A stretch of 64,000 nucleotides of DNA from Bacteroidota bacterium (GCA_018267275.1 JAFDYV010000002.1:248001-312000), one strand, 5' to 3'. Shown: positions 19,525-29,901, counted from the first letter of the stretch. Translations and numbers: made by a program. The notes: generated by a model from the letters alone, not told the origin.

Positions 19525-19697
19525 TTAGGTGCAATCGTTATCGCTTTTTGGCTCGCGGCTAAGATGAAAAAAGATCGCTTGCAGCCATTTTTTTTGCGTT
19601 CATTTTTCTGTTTTGACGATGCTTCACCCGCAAACGATTTTCTGATTTAAAAATCAAGTTTGCTTACAAGTTCGCATCCCGTAGCTACCAACGCCCG

Positions 19698-19705
19698 TAC
19701 ATTTG
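19698..19705 (+). promoter_or_regulatory. -7 box (TACATTTG) for paralogue B
   Basis: TACATTTG matches TAnnTTTG and lies 28 bp before the ATG at 19734. Because a terminator separates this gene from paralogue A, an own promoter is expected. No convincing -33 box was found. Confidence 0.5.
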
Positions 19706-19733
19706 CGTCATCAAACAAAAAGAAAAAACAAAA

Positions 19734-20318
19734 ATGAAAAAGACAGCAATCCTAATGTTCGCTTTAATTGTATGTGCAATGGCATTTGCCGCAGATCCCA
19801 GCTTGGCTGTGGTGAATGGCAAAGAGAGCATCGTAAAGGTAATTTACCGTGCTGAGACAGCGGAAAATGTTCGTGTGAAAATTTATAACCAAGCAGGCGA
19901 ATTGGTTTTCACTGAAGTAGTGAAGGGTTACAATGCCTTTATGCTACCTGTGAATTTTGACGGCCTTCCTTATGGCCAATATACAGTAGAAGTATCGGGC
20001 AATTCAGGTACAAAGTCACAGAAAGTGGATTACAACCGTGTTACGAAAGCAGTTGCTGGTGCCGTAACTGCTGCTCCTGTAAAGGCTGTGCATGTTGCAA
20101 AGGTGGGCGAAGGTTCTAAATATTTGATGTCGGTATCAAATGAGGGATCGCAGCGCATTAATGTTCGCATCTTTGATGCGGCCAACAACTTAATTCACAC
20201 CGAAAGCAGGTCGATTAATGGAAGCTACGGCATGATCTATAACTTGGAACAAATTGTCGGCAACCCAACCTTTGAAGTAACGGATAAATCTGGCAACACT
20301 GTAGTTGTTAAGAAGTAA
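19734..20318 (+). CDS. Small secreted protein with two Ig-like repeats, paralogue B
   Basis: A 194-residue exported protein with signal peptide (about residues 1-19, ending AMAFA). It aligns with the preceding gene from AVVNGKESIVKVIYRAET onward. Repeat 1 has VRVKIYNQAGELVFTEVVKG and LPYGQYTVEV; repeat 2 has INVRIFDAANNLIHTESRSI. The two repeats are joined by an Ala/Val-rich linker (AVAGAVTAAPVKAV). The gene has its own promoter box and terminator, so the pair is regulated separately despite common origin. The function is unknown; a periplasmic or surface role is inferred from export. Confidence 0.65.
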   Translation: MKKTAILMFALIVCAMAFAADPSLAVVNGKESIVKVIYRAETAENVRVKIYNQAGELVFTEVVKGYNAFMLPVNFDGLPYGQYTVEVSGNSGTKSQKVDYNRVTKAVAGAVTAAPVKAVHVAKVGEGSKYLMSVSNEGSQRINVRIFDAANNLIHTESRSINGSYGMIYNLEQIVGNPTFEVTDKSGNTVVVKK

Positions 20319-20343
20319 TCAACAGCTCAAAAGTTCAAATAAA

Positions 20344-20373
20344 AAAAGTCCACCTGTTTGGGTGGACTTTTTT
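20344..20373. terminator. Bidirectional Rho-independent terminator
   Basis: Stem AAAAGTCCACC / GGTGGACTTTT with loop TGTTTG. The run of A before and of T after the stem lets it terminate both paralogue B (+) and the M16 peptidase (-). Confidence 0.9.
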
Positions 20374-20389
20374 GTTATCAAACCGAATT

Positions 20390-23179
20390 TTATTTTTTTG
20401 ATGCTGCTTTCGCAAAGTCACCGGCTTTGATAATTGAAATCATGTCCGGCTTCAAGTACTTCTTCATGGCGGCATTGATTTGATCTACCGTCAGGGCGTT
20501 TACTTGTTTTTCGTAGTTTTCAACCCATTTCATATCGCGGTTGATAAACTGGTAATTATTAAGTGTACTGGCCAAAGAATTGTCCTGTGCGCGGGTTACG
20601 CTCTGGCCTTGCGTCCATCCTGATTTCGCTGCGGCCACTTCTTCTGCGGTAAAGCCGGTAGTAATCACTTTTTGGATCTCGTCTTTGAAGGCTGCCTCCA
20701 ACTTGGCTACGTTCTCTGGCGCATAAATGGCGAAGGCATTAAAGGTTCCGACATTGTCTAGCGAGCCGGCAAAGAACTGTGACCCGACACCATAACTTAA
20801 GCCTTCTTTTTGGCGGATGCGTGTTGCCAGACGTGAGTTTAAGAAACCACCACCCAACATATAGTTGCCTAACACCAATGCGGGGTAATCAGGGTTATCG
20901 TCACGCATTTCCATACCCAAGCCAGCAACAAAAAATGCATTCGCCTTGTCAGGGGTTTCAATACTTTCATTAATTGCTGGAACAGGATTGTATTTTGAAA
21001 CCAAGCGCTGGTAAGGTGTGGCACTCTTCCAGTTACCAAACAACTCGGTTACCAATGCCTTCACTGCGGGCTCATCGAAATCGCCCACGAACGACATGGT
21101 TGCATTGTTGGCTCCATAGAAGTCAGCGTGGAATTTTTTCAACTCTTCTAGCTTGGTGGCCTTGATGCTCGCAACGCTCTCGTCAAAACTTTCTACATAG
21201 CGAGGATCACTCTTTGGATAAGGATTCATGTGCTGCTGCATACGGATGCTCGCTTTGGCCGTAGGTTCGCTACGCTGCGATTCGATCCCGGCAATTTCTT
21301 CTTCCTTCAACTTTTCAAATTCGTCTGCAGGAAAGCTCGCTTCTTTTACCACTTCTGCCGCGAGTTTCAATACTTCAATTAAGTTCGGGCGCGTGGTTTC
21401 AATGTTTACCGATGCTTGTTGTGCATTTCCAAAAATCTGTACGTTCGCCTTCAACTTATCAAATTCATCTTTGATCTGTTGACGTGTACGTTTGGCGGTG
21501 CCTTTGTTAAGCATGCTCGCTGTCAATTCGCCAATGGTGCCTTTATTGGCCAATGTTTGTTCATTTCCGAAGCGGAATGTCATGCGCGCCTGCACTGACT
21601 CACCACGCGTCTTTTTGCTCAAGAAAGCAACCTTCGATCCATTGGGCAATGTTGTTTTGGTGGTACGCGATTCGATATTGGCAGGAGCGGGGTCAAATGC
21701 CTCTCCTTCGGCAATGGTCTGCGTGCCCTTGTAATCCTTCACTAACTCTTGCACATTTGGTGCATCGGGTATTTCTGCACGGTCCGGCTTTTCTGTGGGG
21801 ATGAAAGTGCCCACGGTGCGATTGTCGGCCTTGAAGTATTTTCCGGCTACTCGCTTGATGTCAAGCAAACTCACTGCTTTGATTTTGTCTCGCGTGATGA
21901 ATAACATCCTCCAATCGCCCATACCAATGTACTCGCTGAGCTCAAGTCCGATTCTTTCAGATGAGTTAAACGACAAGTCGATATTTTTGAGCAACTCTGT
22001 TTTTGCGCGCTCCAACTCTTCTTTTGATGGCAGGTTTTGATTGAATTCGTCAAAGACTTTTAGCATGGTATTCTTTGCATCATCCAATGATTTTTCTTTC
22101 AGTACCTCCGCGAAAGCCAGGAAGATACCAGGGTCTTGCAACTGGAAGTTGAACGAGCCTACGCTGCTGGCTTTTTTTGTATCTACCAACGCTTTGTACA
22201 GGCGTCCACCAGGCTCGGTTGACAAAATTTGGTTCATAACTTCTATCGCGGCAAAATCGGGGTGCGTGCCGGGGGGGATGTGGTAGCCCACCATTGCCAG
22301 TTGTACATCGCCTACACGTTTAACAGTGACCGTGCGTTCACCATCTTGTGTGGGATCTTTGGTGTAGGTAGTTTGCAATAGGCGCTCTGGTTTCGCCAAA
22401 GGCCCAAACTTCTCGTTCACCATTTCGAGCGTTTTGGCTTCATCGATTTTGCCGGCAATCATCAATACAGCATTGTCGGGCTGGTAATGTTTGCGATAGA
22501 ATGCTTGCAACCGCTCAATCGGAACATTTTCAATGTCGGCCCGTGCACCGATGGTCGACTTGCCGTAGTTATGCCACTCAAAAGCGGTGGCCATCACGCG
22601 CTGCCACAAAACTCTAAAGGGGCTGTTTTCCCCACTTTCAAATTCATTGCGCACTACGGTCATCTCGCTGTCAAGATCTTTTTTTGCAATGTACGAGTTC
22701 ACCATTCGGTCAGACTCTAAATCCAATGCCCACTTCAGGTTTTCTTCTGTGGCGGCAAAGGTTTCAAAATAATTGGTGCGATCGAGCCACGTAGTTCCAT
22801 TGGGGCGTGCACCATGTTCGGTTAATTCTTGCGGGATGTTGGGGTGCTTGGGTGTGCCTTTGAAGACCAAGTGCTCCAGCAAGTGAGCCATGCCTGTTTC
22901 ACCGTAGTTTTCGTGCTTCGAACCTACCAGGTAGGTAATGTTCACCGTTATGGTTTGCTTGGATTGATCGGGGAACATTAATACCCGCAAACCATTGGCC
23001 AGACGGTATTCAGTGATTCCTTCAACAGTGGTAACTTTTACAGGAGGTGCCAGTGCGGGCTTATCCAGCATTTTTGGTTTTTCGGGCGAGCCAGATGGCT
23101 TTTGTTTACCCTTGTTCTGTGCAAATGCGGGAGAAAATGCCACCAGCATCAACAAAATAATAAGTGATTTCAAACGCAT
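20390..23179 (-). CDS. M16-family zinc metallopeptidase, two tandem halves
   Basis: A 929-residue exported peptidase with signal peptide (about residues 1-20, ending AFAQ). The first half carries the inverted zinc motif HLLEH (99-103), and NEFESGENS supplies the distal Glu ligand. The second half repeats the fold (TLPNGSKVAFLSKK onward) but lacks HxxEH, as is usual for the inactive partner half in single-chain M16 proteins. A Pro/Lys-rich segment (residues 21-48) follows the signal. Family knowledge: these enzymes degrade peptides in the periplasm. It shares a bidirectional terminator with the convergent secreted protein gene. Confidence 0.93.
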   Translation of the reverse strand: MRLKSLIILLMLVAFSPAFAQNKGKQKPSGSPEKPKMLDKPALAPPVKVTTVEGITEYRLANGLRVLMFPDQSKQTITVNITYLVGSKHENYGETGMAHLLEHLVFKGTPKHPNIPQELTEHGARPNGTTWLDRTNYFETFAATEENLKWALDLESDRMVNSYIAKKDLDSEMTVVRNEFESGENSPFRVLWQRVMATAFEWHNYGKSTIGARADIENVPIERLQAFYRKHYQPDNAVLMIAGKIDEAKTLEMVNEKFGPLAKPERLLQTTYTKDPTQDGERTVTVKRVGDVQLAMVGYHIPPGTHPDFAAIEVMNQILSTEPGGRLYKALVDTKKASSVGSFNFQLQDPGIFLAFAEVLKEKSLDDAKNTMLKVFDEFNQNLPSKEELERAKTELLKNIDLSFNSSERIGLELSEYIGMGDWRMLFITRDKIKAVSLLDIKRVAGKYFKADNRTVGTFIPTEKPDRAEIPDAPNVQELVKDYKGTQTIAEGEAFDPAPANIESRTTKTTLPNGSKVAFLSKKTRGESVQARMTFRFGNEQTLANKGTIGELTASMLNKGTAKRTRQQIKDEFDKLKANVQIFGNAQQASVNIETTRPNLIEVLKLAAEVVKEASFPADEFEKLKEEEIAGIESQRSEPTAKASIRMQQHMNPYPKSDPRYVESFDESVASIKATKLEELKKFHADFYGANNATMSFVGDFDEPAVKALVTELFGNWKSATPYQRLVSKYNPVPAINESIETPDKANAFFVAGLGMEMRDDNPDYPALVLGNYMLGGGFLNSRLATRIRQKEGLSYGVGSQFFAGSLDNVGTFNAFAIYAPENVAKLEAAFKDEIQKVITTGFTAEEVAAAKSGWTQGQSVTRAQDNSLASTLNNYQFINRDMKWVENYEKQVNALTVDQINAAMKKYLKPDMISIIKAGDFAKAASKK

Positions 23180-23412
23180 AGTGTTTGGATTTAATTTGAA
23201 GCAATGTAATCGATTGCGACAATCAGCGCAACGGGTATTTTTCGGGGGTGACTTCTAGCTGGTAAGGTCGATTGGGCATCACCTAAAGAGCAATATCATA
23301 AGAAGCCATCTCGAATGAATGATTGTCAGGTGGAGTGTGGCGAAACCTTGGTTGGGTTAAAATTGCCTGCGACTAGCTAAGGCTGACATCATAAAGAAAA
23401 TTAAGATGAAAG

Positions 23413-26400
23413 CTACATATTCCTCCTATACTGCCCACCTACTTCAAACAATGCCTTGGTAATCTGCCCCAGCGAACACACTTTGCATGCTTCCATCAGC
23501 TCTTCAAAAATGTTTTTGTTTTGAATGGCCGCCTGCTGCACTTTCTCCAATGCAGCAGTGGCCTTGGCATTTTGATACTGGTGCAACTGACGAAGCATTT
23601 TGATTTGGTACTCTTTTTCTTCGGTAGTGGCTCTAATTACTTCTTGCGGAATAATAGTAGGGGAGCCCTTTGAACTTAAGAATGTGTTTACCCCAATAAT
23701 GGGGTACTCGCCCGTGTGCTTTAACGTTTCATAATACAAACTCTCTTCTTGAATTTTTCCGCGCTGGTACATGGTTTCCATTGCACCCAGCACACCACCT
23801 CGCTCGGTGATCCGATCAAATTCCAGCAGCACCGCTTCTTCTACTAAATCGGTCAATTCTTCGATGATGAAGGAACCTTGTAATGGATTTTCGTTTTTGG
23901 CAAGTCCTAACTCTTTGTTAATGATCAACTGAATGGCCATAGCCCTGCGCACACTTTCTTCTGTGGGCGTAGTAATGGCTTCATCGTAGGCATTGGTGTG
24001 CAGCGAGTTGCAGTTATCGTAGATCGCGTACAGTGCTTGCAGTGTGGTGCGGATGTCATTAAAATCAATCTCTTGTGCGTGCAACGAGCGGCCCGAAGTT
24101 TGGATGTGGTACTTCAACATTTGGCTGCGCGCATTGGCACCATATTTTTCGCGCATGGCTTTTGCCCAAATTCTTCTGGCCACACGGCCGATTACCGCAT
24201 ATTCCGGATCCACTCCGTTGCTAAAGAAAAACGAAAGGTTAGGTGCAAAATCATCGATGTGCATACCGCGGCTCAGGTAGTATTCCACGTAAGTGAAGCC
24301 ATTGGCTAGTGTAAAGGCCAATTGCGAAATAGGATTTGCGCCTGCTTCCGCAATGTGGTAGCCAGAGATGGAAACCGAATAAAAGTTTCGCACTTTTTGG
24401 TTAATAAAGTACTGTTGCACATCGCCCATCAGGCGCAGGGCAAATTCAGTAGAGAAAATGCATGTGTTCTGTGCCTGATCTTCTTTCAGAATATCGGCTT
24501 GCACGGTACCGCGCACCTGGTTCAGCGTTTCGGCTTTGATTTTTTCATACACGTCTTTGGGCAGCACTTGGTCGCCTGTTACGCCCAACAACATCAAGCC
24601 CAATCCGTCATTTCCTTTTGGTAATGCACCTTGGTAGGCGGGGGCATCATCTTCATTAGGATAAAGCGCTTTGATTTTTTTCTTCACTTCATCCTCCAAC
24701 CCATTCTTCTTGATGTAGAGTTCGCATTGCTGATCGATGGCGGCATTCATGAAGTAGCCGAGCAGCATTGGTGCAGGGCCGTTGATGGTCATGGAGACCG
24801 ATGTCTTTGGGTCGCACAGGTTGAAACCGCTGTATAACTTTTTGGCATCGTCCAAGCAGCAGATGCTCACGCCAGAGTTGCCGATCTTTCCATAAATATC
24901 TGGGCGATAATCAGGATCGTTGCCGTACAACGTTACCGAATCAAAAGCGGTGGACAGTCGCTTCGCGGGCATCGCCAAACTCACATAATGGAATCTTCTA
25001 TTTGTTCTCTCGGGGCCACCTTCGCCTGCAAACATGCGAGTAGGATCTTCGCCTTCGCGTTTGAATGGATAGATACCGGATGTATAGGGGAACTCACCCG
25101 GTACATTTTCTTGCAACTGCCATTTCAGTAGATCGCCCCAAGCTTCGTAGCGAGGCAATGCTACTTTAGGAATCTGTAAATGCGAGAGCGATTCACTGTG
25201 AGTTTTGATGCCAATCTCTTTATCGCGCACTTTAAATTTGAAAAGCTCGTCTTTGTATTGCTTTACCTTGGCAGGAAAATCTTCAATGAGTTTCCAATTC
25301 TTTGGATCTAAATTCAATTTCAATTTATCAAACTCGGCTTGAAGCAATTTTGCCAAATCTTTGTTCTCACGCGAAACCGTATCAATTGTTTTTTGAACCG
25401 CATACAGTTTTTGCGCCACTTCTTTTTGATTAGTTACCCAAGAATCAAAACTGCGATTGTTTTCGGAAATTTCACTTAGGTAACGGGTGCGATGAGGAGG
25501 GATCACAAAAATCTTTTCAGACATTTCGCGTGTAATGGCAAAAGTCGATTTCAAATTGGCTTGCGTCTTCTCCACAATTTTATCCATCAAATGTTTGTAG
25601 AGCTGGTTAGTGCCTGGGTCGTTAAATTGTGAAGCGATGGTGCCGTACACGGGCATGTCTTCGGGTTTTCTATCCCACAGGTTGTGATTGCGCTGGTATT
25701 GCTTTTTTACATCGCGCAACGCATCCAGCGCCCCGCGCTTGTCAAACTTGTTCAAGGCAATTACATCGGCAAAATCGAGCATGTCGATTTTCTCGAGTTG
25801 GGTGGCAGCACCATATTCGGGGGTCATCACGTAAAGCGAAACATCACTGTGGTCTAATATCTCTGTATCGCTTTGGCCAATGCCCGATGTTTCTAAAATA
25901 ATCAAATCATACTGTGCAGCTTTTAATACCTGGATTGCTTCTTTTACGTAAGCCGACAAGGCGAGATTTGATTGACGTGTTGCGAGCGAACGCATAAATA
26001 CCCGCGAACTGTTGATGGCATTCATGCGAATACGATCGCCCAGCAGTGCACCACCGGTTTTCCGTTTGGATGGATCAACAGAAATCAATCCGATTGTTTT
26101 GCCTGCCCCGTCTTTAGCGGGGTCCTTGAAGTCAAGCAAAAATCTACGCACAATTTCATCCACCATCGATGATTTACCCGCCCCACCGGTGCCCGTGATG
26201 CCCAGCACAGGCGCATGAGATTTTTCAGCCAGGCTATTGATATGGTCAAATATTTTTGAGTGCTTGTCGCGGTAGTTTTCAGCTGCCGTAATCAATCGGG
26301 CGATGGCTACCGGGTTTTTATTTTCCAACTGTTCCAATTCATTGGACAGTGTTTCGCCCAAGGGGTAATCACTTTGTTGCACCAAGTCATTGATCATGCC

Positions 26401-26850
26401 TTGCAAGCCCATCGCGCGGCCATCATCAGGTGAGTAGATGCGCGTGATGCCGTGGTCCATCAACTCCTTTATTTCTTCAGGTAAAATCACACCGCCACCG
26501 CCACCAAAAATCTTAATATGACTTGCGCCTTTTTCTTGCAACAAATCGTGCATGTATTTGAAGTATTCATTGTGGCCGCCCTGGTAGCTCGTCATCGCAA
26601 TGGCCTGCGCGTCTTCTTGAATCGCGGTGTTCACTACTTCTTCCACGCTGCGATCGTGGCCAAGATGAATTACCTCACAGCCTGTGGCCTGGATAATCCT
26701 GCGCATGATGTTGATAGCAGCATCGTGTCCATCGAACAAGCTGGCAGCGGTTACGATGCGTACTTTGTTTTTGGGTTTGTAAGGTTCGGCTTGGTGAAAT
26801 ATGTTACTGATTTTTTCCTTTTTGTCGGGCGAGGCGGCAACTTGACTCAT
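23413..26850 (-). CDS. icmF: Fused isobutyryl-CoA mutase (IcmF: B12 domain, G-protein chaperone, mutase)
   Basis: A 1145-residue B12-dependent enzyme that interconverts isobutyryl-CoA and n-butyryl-CoA. Domain order: cobalamin-binding ([14 protein letters not shown], about 20-155), MeaB-like GTPase (GTGGAGKSS, near residue 220) that loads and protects the cofactor, a linker, then the mutase barrel (about 570-1145). Phe607 (RMFAGEG) and Gln794 (DQAQNTC) occupy the positions that are Tyr and Arg in methylmalonyl-CoA mutase, which supports ICM rather than MCM specificity. I start at 26850 (MSQVAAS); the upstream in-frame extension is hydrophobic and overlaps the divergent promoter region. Confidence 0.93.
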   Translation of the reverse strand: MSQVAASPDKKEKISNIFHQAEPYKPKNKVRIVTAASLFDGHDAAINIMRRIIQATGCEVIHLGHDRSVEEVVNTAIQEDAQAIAMTSYQGGHNEYFKYMHDLLQEKGASHIKIFGGGGGVILPEEIKELMDHGITRIYSPDDGRAMGLQGMINDLVQQSDYPLGETLSNELEQLENKNPVAIARLITAAENYRDKHSKIFDHINSLAEKSHAPVLGITGTGGAGKSSMVDEIVRRFLLDFKDPAKDGAGKTIGLISVDPSKRKTGGALLGDRIRMNAINSSRVFMRSLATRQSNLALSAYVKEAIQVLKAAQYDLIILETSGIGQSDTEILDHSDVSLYVMTPEYGAATQLEKIDMLDFADVIALNKFDKRGALDALRDVKKQYQRNHNLWDRKPEDMPVYGTIASQFNDPGTNQLYKHLMDKIVEKTQANLKSTFAITREMSEKIFVIPPHRTRYLSEISENNRSFDSWVTNQKEVAQKLYAVQKTIDTVSRENKDLAKLLQAEFDKLKLNLDPKNWKLIEDFPAKVKQYKDELFKFKVRDKEIGIKTHSESLSHLQIPKVALPRYEAWGDLLKWQLQENVPGEFPYTSGIYPFKREGEDPTRMFAGEGGPERTNRRFHYVSLAMPAKRLSTAFDSVTLYGNDPDYRPDIYGKIGNSGVSICCLDDAKKLYSGFNLCDPKTSVSMTINGPAPMLLGYFMNAAIDQQCELYIKKNGLEDEVKKKIKALYPNEDDAPAYQGALPKGNDGLGLMLLGVTGDQVLPKDVYEKIKAETLNQVRGTVQADILKEDQAQNTCIFSTEFALRLMGDVQQYFINQKVRNFYSVSISGYHIAEAGANPISQLAFTLANGFTYVEYYLSRGMHIDDFAPNLSFFFSNGVDPEYAVIGRVARRIWAKAMREKYGANARSQMLKYHIQTSGRSLHAQEIDFNDIRTTLQALYAIYDNCNSLHTNAYDEAITTPTEESVRRAMAIQLIINKELGLAKNENPLQGSFIIEELTDLVEEAVLLEFDRITERGGVLGAMETMYQRGKIQEESLYYETLKHTGEYPIIGVNTFLSSKGSPTIIPQEVIRATTEEKEYQIKMLRQLHQYQNAKATAALEKVQQAAIQNKNIFEELMEACKVCSLGQITKALFEVGGQYRRNM

Positions 26851-26945
26851 AAGCAATCGATTGAACGGCAAAAATAATGATAACGGGATTAGGAAGCTAA
26901 CAATTGGTAGGAACGGAGATTGGACGAATAAACGATATTTGTACC

Positions 26946-27248
26946 ATGTTATTCCATATCGCCACCCAACAAGATTGGGACGCACAAGCAAGTAATCATT
27001 CTTACCTACCGCAAGGGTTTGCCTCGGAAGGATTTATCCACCTCTCTACGGAAGCGCAGGTGCCTGGCGTGCTGCAGCGCTACTACCAAGGCCGAACGGA
27101 TTTGTTGATCTTGACCGTTGACGAAACAAAGCTTACCAGCCCACTGAAGTATGAACCAAGCACTAGCGCAGAGTTGTACCCGCACCTTTATGGGGCTTTG
27201 AACAAATCTGCCATTGCCAAAATTGAAACAATCGAGAAAGTTAAATGA
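26946..27248 (+). CDS. DUF952 domain protein
   Basis: A 100-residue cytoplasmic protein covering the whole DUF952 domain: [13 protein letters not shown] at the start, [20 protein letters not shown] in the middle, and [13 protein letters not shown] near the end. The pattern EGFIHLS is the signature of the family, which is structurally related to ADP-ribosyltransferase-like folds; no reaction is established. I start at 26946 (MLFHIA) rather than at an upstream GTG/ATG that would precede the domain by 14 unsupported residues. It overlaps the convergent SET gene by 8 bp. Confidence 0.85.
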   Translation: MLFHIATQQDWDAQASNHSYLPQGFASEGFIHLSTEAQVPGVLQRYYQGRTDLLILTVDETKLTSPLKYEPSTSAELYPHLYGALNKSAIAKIETIEKVK

Positions 27249-27660
27249 CTTTTTTTCTCTTTAGCTTCTTAACTAACTGCCAGTATTCTTTGCCGTAGCC
27301 CACCAAAATTTCTTCGCCTTTTCTGATTTCGCATGTAGCCTCGATGTAGCAGCGGGTTCCTTCACTCACATATTCTGCATTATTGCGAAGGCCTGGTACT
27401 TTTGACAACCCCTTGGCATCGTTGGCATAACGGCCCAGTGTATGTTTTGCCGGCAACGCATCTATCACTGCATTTCGCGTGATGTACATCAGGTAGCCGT
27501 TAACTCCATCGAGGTGTTTAACGTCCTTCCATTTGCGCAATTTGCCTTTGTATTCAACAATGCGTGTGCCTTTCATGATTGATACTTTTGTAAACAATCC
27601 CTTCCCTGAATTGGGTAAGTTCGACCGCTTGACATACAGGGATTTTTCTAACAGCGCCAT
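27241..27660 (-). CDS. SET-domain protein lysine methyltransferase-like
   Basis: A 139-residue protein consisting of a minimal SET domain. Visible elements are the entry strand NSGKGLFTKVSIMKGTRIVE, the middle GRYANDAKG, the pseudo-knot NNAEYV (equivalent to the NHxC region of eukaryotic SET proteins), and the end GEEILVGYGKEYW with the catalytic-type Tyr. Small bacterial SET proteins exist in Bacteroidota and Chlamydia; targets are unknown here. It lies 12 bp downstream of the SRPBCC gene and probably shares its transcript. Confidence 0.85.
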   Translation of the reverse strand: MALLEKSLYVKRSNLPNSGKGLFTKVSIMKGTRIVEYKGKLRKWKDVKHLDGVNGYLMYITRNAVIDALPAKHTLGRYANDAKGLSKVPGLRNNAEYVSEGTRCYIEATCEIRKGEEILVGYGKEYWQLVKKLKRKKVI

Positions 27661-27672
27661 TCAAATCGCAGG

Positions 27673-28053
27673 CTATTCTTCGTAAAATTCTTGCAGTGCA
27701 CCGAAGTATTGTTCTGTCCAACCTTCTACGATGTCGTCATATGCCTCATCGGGAATGTTGCTGTGGCGCAGCTCGACTGAAGTTCCTTTCTTGTCTTCAT
27801 GCAATTTGATGGTTACAATAGAGGGCTCTTCCTGTCCATCGAAATACCATTGTTGAACGATTTTTTTATTTTCTTCAAATTCCAAGTTCTTGCCCACAAT
27901 GGAACCTTCCCATAAACTAAATTCGCTTCCCGGCTCGGTGCTCATCACCGCTTCTTCACCCGACCACAGGTGAATGGTTAATGGATTGGTAAGCGCCAAA
28001 TACACATCGCTGGGTGGTGCGCTAATGATAAAATATTTCTTGAAATCTTTCAT
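27673..28053 (-). CDS. SRPBCC (START/AHSA1-like) domain protein
   Basis: A 126-residue single-domain protein. The opening KKYFIISAPPSDVYLALTNP, the central GSIVGKNLEFEENKKIVQQW and the terminal helix GWTEQYFGALQEFYEE are those of AHSA1-type START-like domains, which bind hydrophobic ligands or proteins. I start at 28053 (MKDFKKYF), because the domain starts there; an ATG nine codons upstream is possible. It is between the MaoC and SET genes on the same strand. Confidence 0.85.
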   Translation of the reverse strand: MKDFKKYFIISAPPSDVYLALTNPLTIHLWSGEEAVMSTEPGSEFSLWEGSIVGKNLEFEENKKIVQQWYFDGQEEPSIVTIKLHEDKKGTSVELRHSNIPDEAYDDIVEGWTEQYFGALQEFYEE

Positions 28054-28095
28054 TTTATAGACAGTCGTCTGACAGCTCAAAAGCGCTCTTGAAGA

Positions 28096-28560
28096 CTATT
28101 GATTGAAGTGGTACAAAAAAACCAAAATTCCATTGAATGCCGGTTTTGCATTGTCTTTGATTTCGAGCGTAACGTCTACCTCAAATTTGGTGATGCCCCT
28201 CAGGCTAATAATAGAATGTAACTTGGCGCGCAGACGCACCTCTTGATTTACCAATACGGGCTGGTTGAACTTGAGTTTTTCGATGCCGTAGTTCACCATC
28301 ATTTTTATGTTTCGAAATTCTGCAATTTGGTCCCACAGGTGCGGCACTAGTGATAGTGTGAGGTAGCCGTGGGCGATGGTGCTTTTGAAAGGACTTTCAG
28401 CAGCACGCGTAGTGTCTATGTGAATCCATTGATGATCAAGTGTGGCATCTGCAAACTGATTGATTTGGGGTTGCGTGATTCGATGCCAATCTGAAACGCC
28501 CAGTTCTTTGCCAAGAAACGTCTCAAACTCTGCGTGGTTGCTAATAATGAGTGTGCTCAT
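28096..28560 (-). CDS. MaoC-family (R)-hydratase-like protein
   Basis: A 154-residue hot-dog-fold protein. The hydratase-2 active-site motif is present: FADATLDHQWIHIDTTRAAE, with catalytic Asp and His, followed by IAHGYLTLSL. Family knowledge: MaoC proteins hydrate enoyl-CoA esters. The stand-alone short form is typical of bacterial (R)-specific enoyl-CoA hydratases. I start at 28560 (MSTLIISNH); the upstream in-frame ATG adds a hydrophobic stretch not found in the family. It heads a small minus-strand operon with SRPBCC and SET genes (42-bp and 12-bp gaps). Confidence 0.9.
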   Translation of the reverse strand: MSTLIISNHAEFETFLGKELGVSDWHRITQPQINQFADATLDHQWIHIDTTRAAESPFKSTIAHGYLTLSLVPHLWDQIAEFRNIKMMVNYGIEKLKFNQPVLVNQEVRLRAKLHSIISLRGITKFEVDVTLEIKDNAKPAFNGILVFLYHFNQ

Positions 28561-28643
28561 GCAATGTGTAAAACACGAATGTACTAAAAATGTGAGTGCG
28601 GAGGGTTGAACCACGAGTGGGAATTAGTGAACTTTGAGCTGCA

Positions 28644-29432
28644 ATGGATGCGATTTGGTCAACGTACGGAATGGGTTTTGTTTGCGTGATGGTGATGCTC
28701 ACCCTGGTGTGGGCAGCCAGCGTGCGGTTGACCAATGCCGGCATTGTAGATCCTTTTTGGGGTTTGGGTTTTGTGCTTGTGGCTATCTGCTATTTTCTGA
28801 ATGGGAGCGGAGATACCATTCGAAAATCAGTGGTGCTAGTGCTGTGTGCTGTTTGGGGACTGCGGTTATTCGGTTACTTGTTTTGGCGCAATTGGGGCAA
28901 GCCTGAAGATTACCGTTACCAACAGTTCAGAAACCGCTACGGAGCACATCGTTATTGGTGGTTTAGTTTTTTCCAAGTGTTTTTGCTTCAGGGTGTTTTG
29001 TTGTGGCTTATTTCTGCCCCGTTGCTATTGGTTCAGTTCAGTCCGCAGCCATGGAATTTGATTGATGTAATAGCGTGTTTTGTATGGTTGATCGGTTTTT
29101 TATTTGAAGCGTTGGGCGACTATCAATTGATGAAATTCAAGTCGAATGAAAGCAACAAAGGTAAGCTGCTAACCAGCGGTGTGTGGAAGTACACGCGGCA
29201 CCCTAACTACTTTGGCGATGCGTGCGTGTGGTGGAGTTTTGGTTTGTTTTCGGTGGCAGCGCGCAGTTATTGGCCAATACTAAGTTCGATTTTGATGACC
29301 TGGTTGTTGTTGAAGGTTTCGGGTGTGGCACTGCTGGAGCAAGCACTCAAAAAACAAAAGCCCGGCTATGAAGATTATATGACTAACACGCCAGCGTTTT
29401 TCCCATGGTTTCCAAAAACTTCGCGCAAATGA
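28644..29432 (+). CDS. DUF1295 integral membrane protein (steroid 5-alpha-reductase / ICMT-like)
   Basis: A 262-residue membrane protein with about seven hydrophobic helices. The conserved C-terminal block GVWKYTRHPNYFGDACVWW is the NADPH- or SAM-binding signature shared by DUF1295, steroid 5-alpha-reductases and isoprenylcysteine methyltransferases. Earlier motifs are VDPFWGLGF and DYQLMKFKSN. A lipid-modifying reductase or methyltransferase role is likely but not specific. The stop codon overlaps the start of the next gene (ATGA), so translation is coupled. Confidence 0.9.
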   Translation: MDAIWSTYGMGFVCVMVMLTLVWAASVRLTNAGIVDPFWGLGFVLVAICYFLNGSGDTIRKSVVLVLCAVWGLRLFGYLFWRNWGKPEDYRYQQFRNRYGAHRYWWFSFFQVFLLQGVLLWLISAPLLLVQFSPQPWNLIDVIACFVWLIGFLFEALGDYQLMKFKSNESNKGKLLTSGVWKYTRHPNYFGDACVWWSFGLFSVAARSYWPILSSILMTWLLLKVSGVALLEQALKKQKPGYEDYMTNTPAFFPWFPKTSRK

Positions 29433-29842
29433 AGATACGTTTTGCTATTGAAACAGAGCGCCCGCTGGTAAAACCGGTGGTTGATGTTGAAACGTTGGAG
29501 TCCATTGATCCGCAACGGCTCGAAGACTCGTTTGTGTACGTGCATTGCCATTTCGATAATCCTTCGGATGATATGTTGATTCGTATTTGGCGCACCACTT
29601 TTTTGATTGACCGGACTTCGGGCGTGCGCAGTCAGTTGTTGCATGCCGAAAACATTTCGTACGCTCCGCAATGGACGATCATTCCGCGAAAAGGCGATTT
29701 TACTTTTTTGTTGATTTTTGGCGGATTACCAAAGTCATGCACGGTGTTTGATTTGGTGGAGGAAGTTGCCCAGCCGGGCGGATTTTTTGTGAAAGACATT
29801 CGCAGAAACGAGACTGACGTTTACCATATTGATATTGATTGA
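29429..29842 (+). CDS. Conserved hypothetical protein, translationally coupled to DUF1295
   Basis: A 137-residue soluble protein with no recognised domain. Its ATG (29429) overlaps the stop of the DUF1295 gene in ATGA. Sequence features include EDSFVYVHCHFDNPSDDMLI, RIWRTTFLIDR and FTFLLIFGGLPKSCTVFDL, with a predicted alpha/beta or all-beta fold and no signal peptide. The strong coupling suggests a role linked to the membrane enzyme upstream. An alternative start eight codons upstream (29405) lies inside the DUF1295 gene and is less likely. Confidence 0.65.
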   Translation: MKIRFAIETERPLVKPVVDVETLESIDPQRLEDSFVYVHCHFDNPSDDMLIRIWRTTFLIDRTSGVRSQLLHAENISYAPQWTIIPRKGDFTFLLIFGGLPKSCTVFDLVEEVAQPGGFFVKDIRRNETDVYHIDID

Positions 29843-29901
29843 GTCGAAGTTAGAGGCTGGATTCTTGATACTGGATTCTTGAGGCTGCAAGTTTTAGTTC
29901 T

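Noticed and set aside
26851..26991. Upstream extension of IcmF by 47 residues
   Set aside because: The extra stretch is hydrophobic, not found before the B12 domain in the family, and overlaps the divergent DUF952 start.
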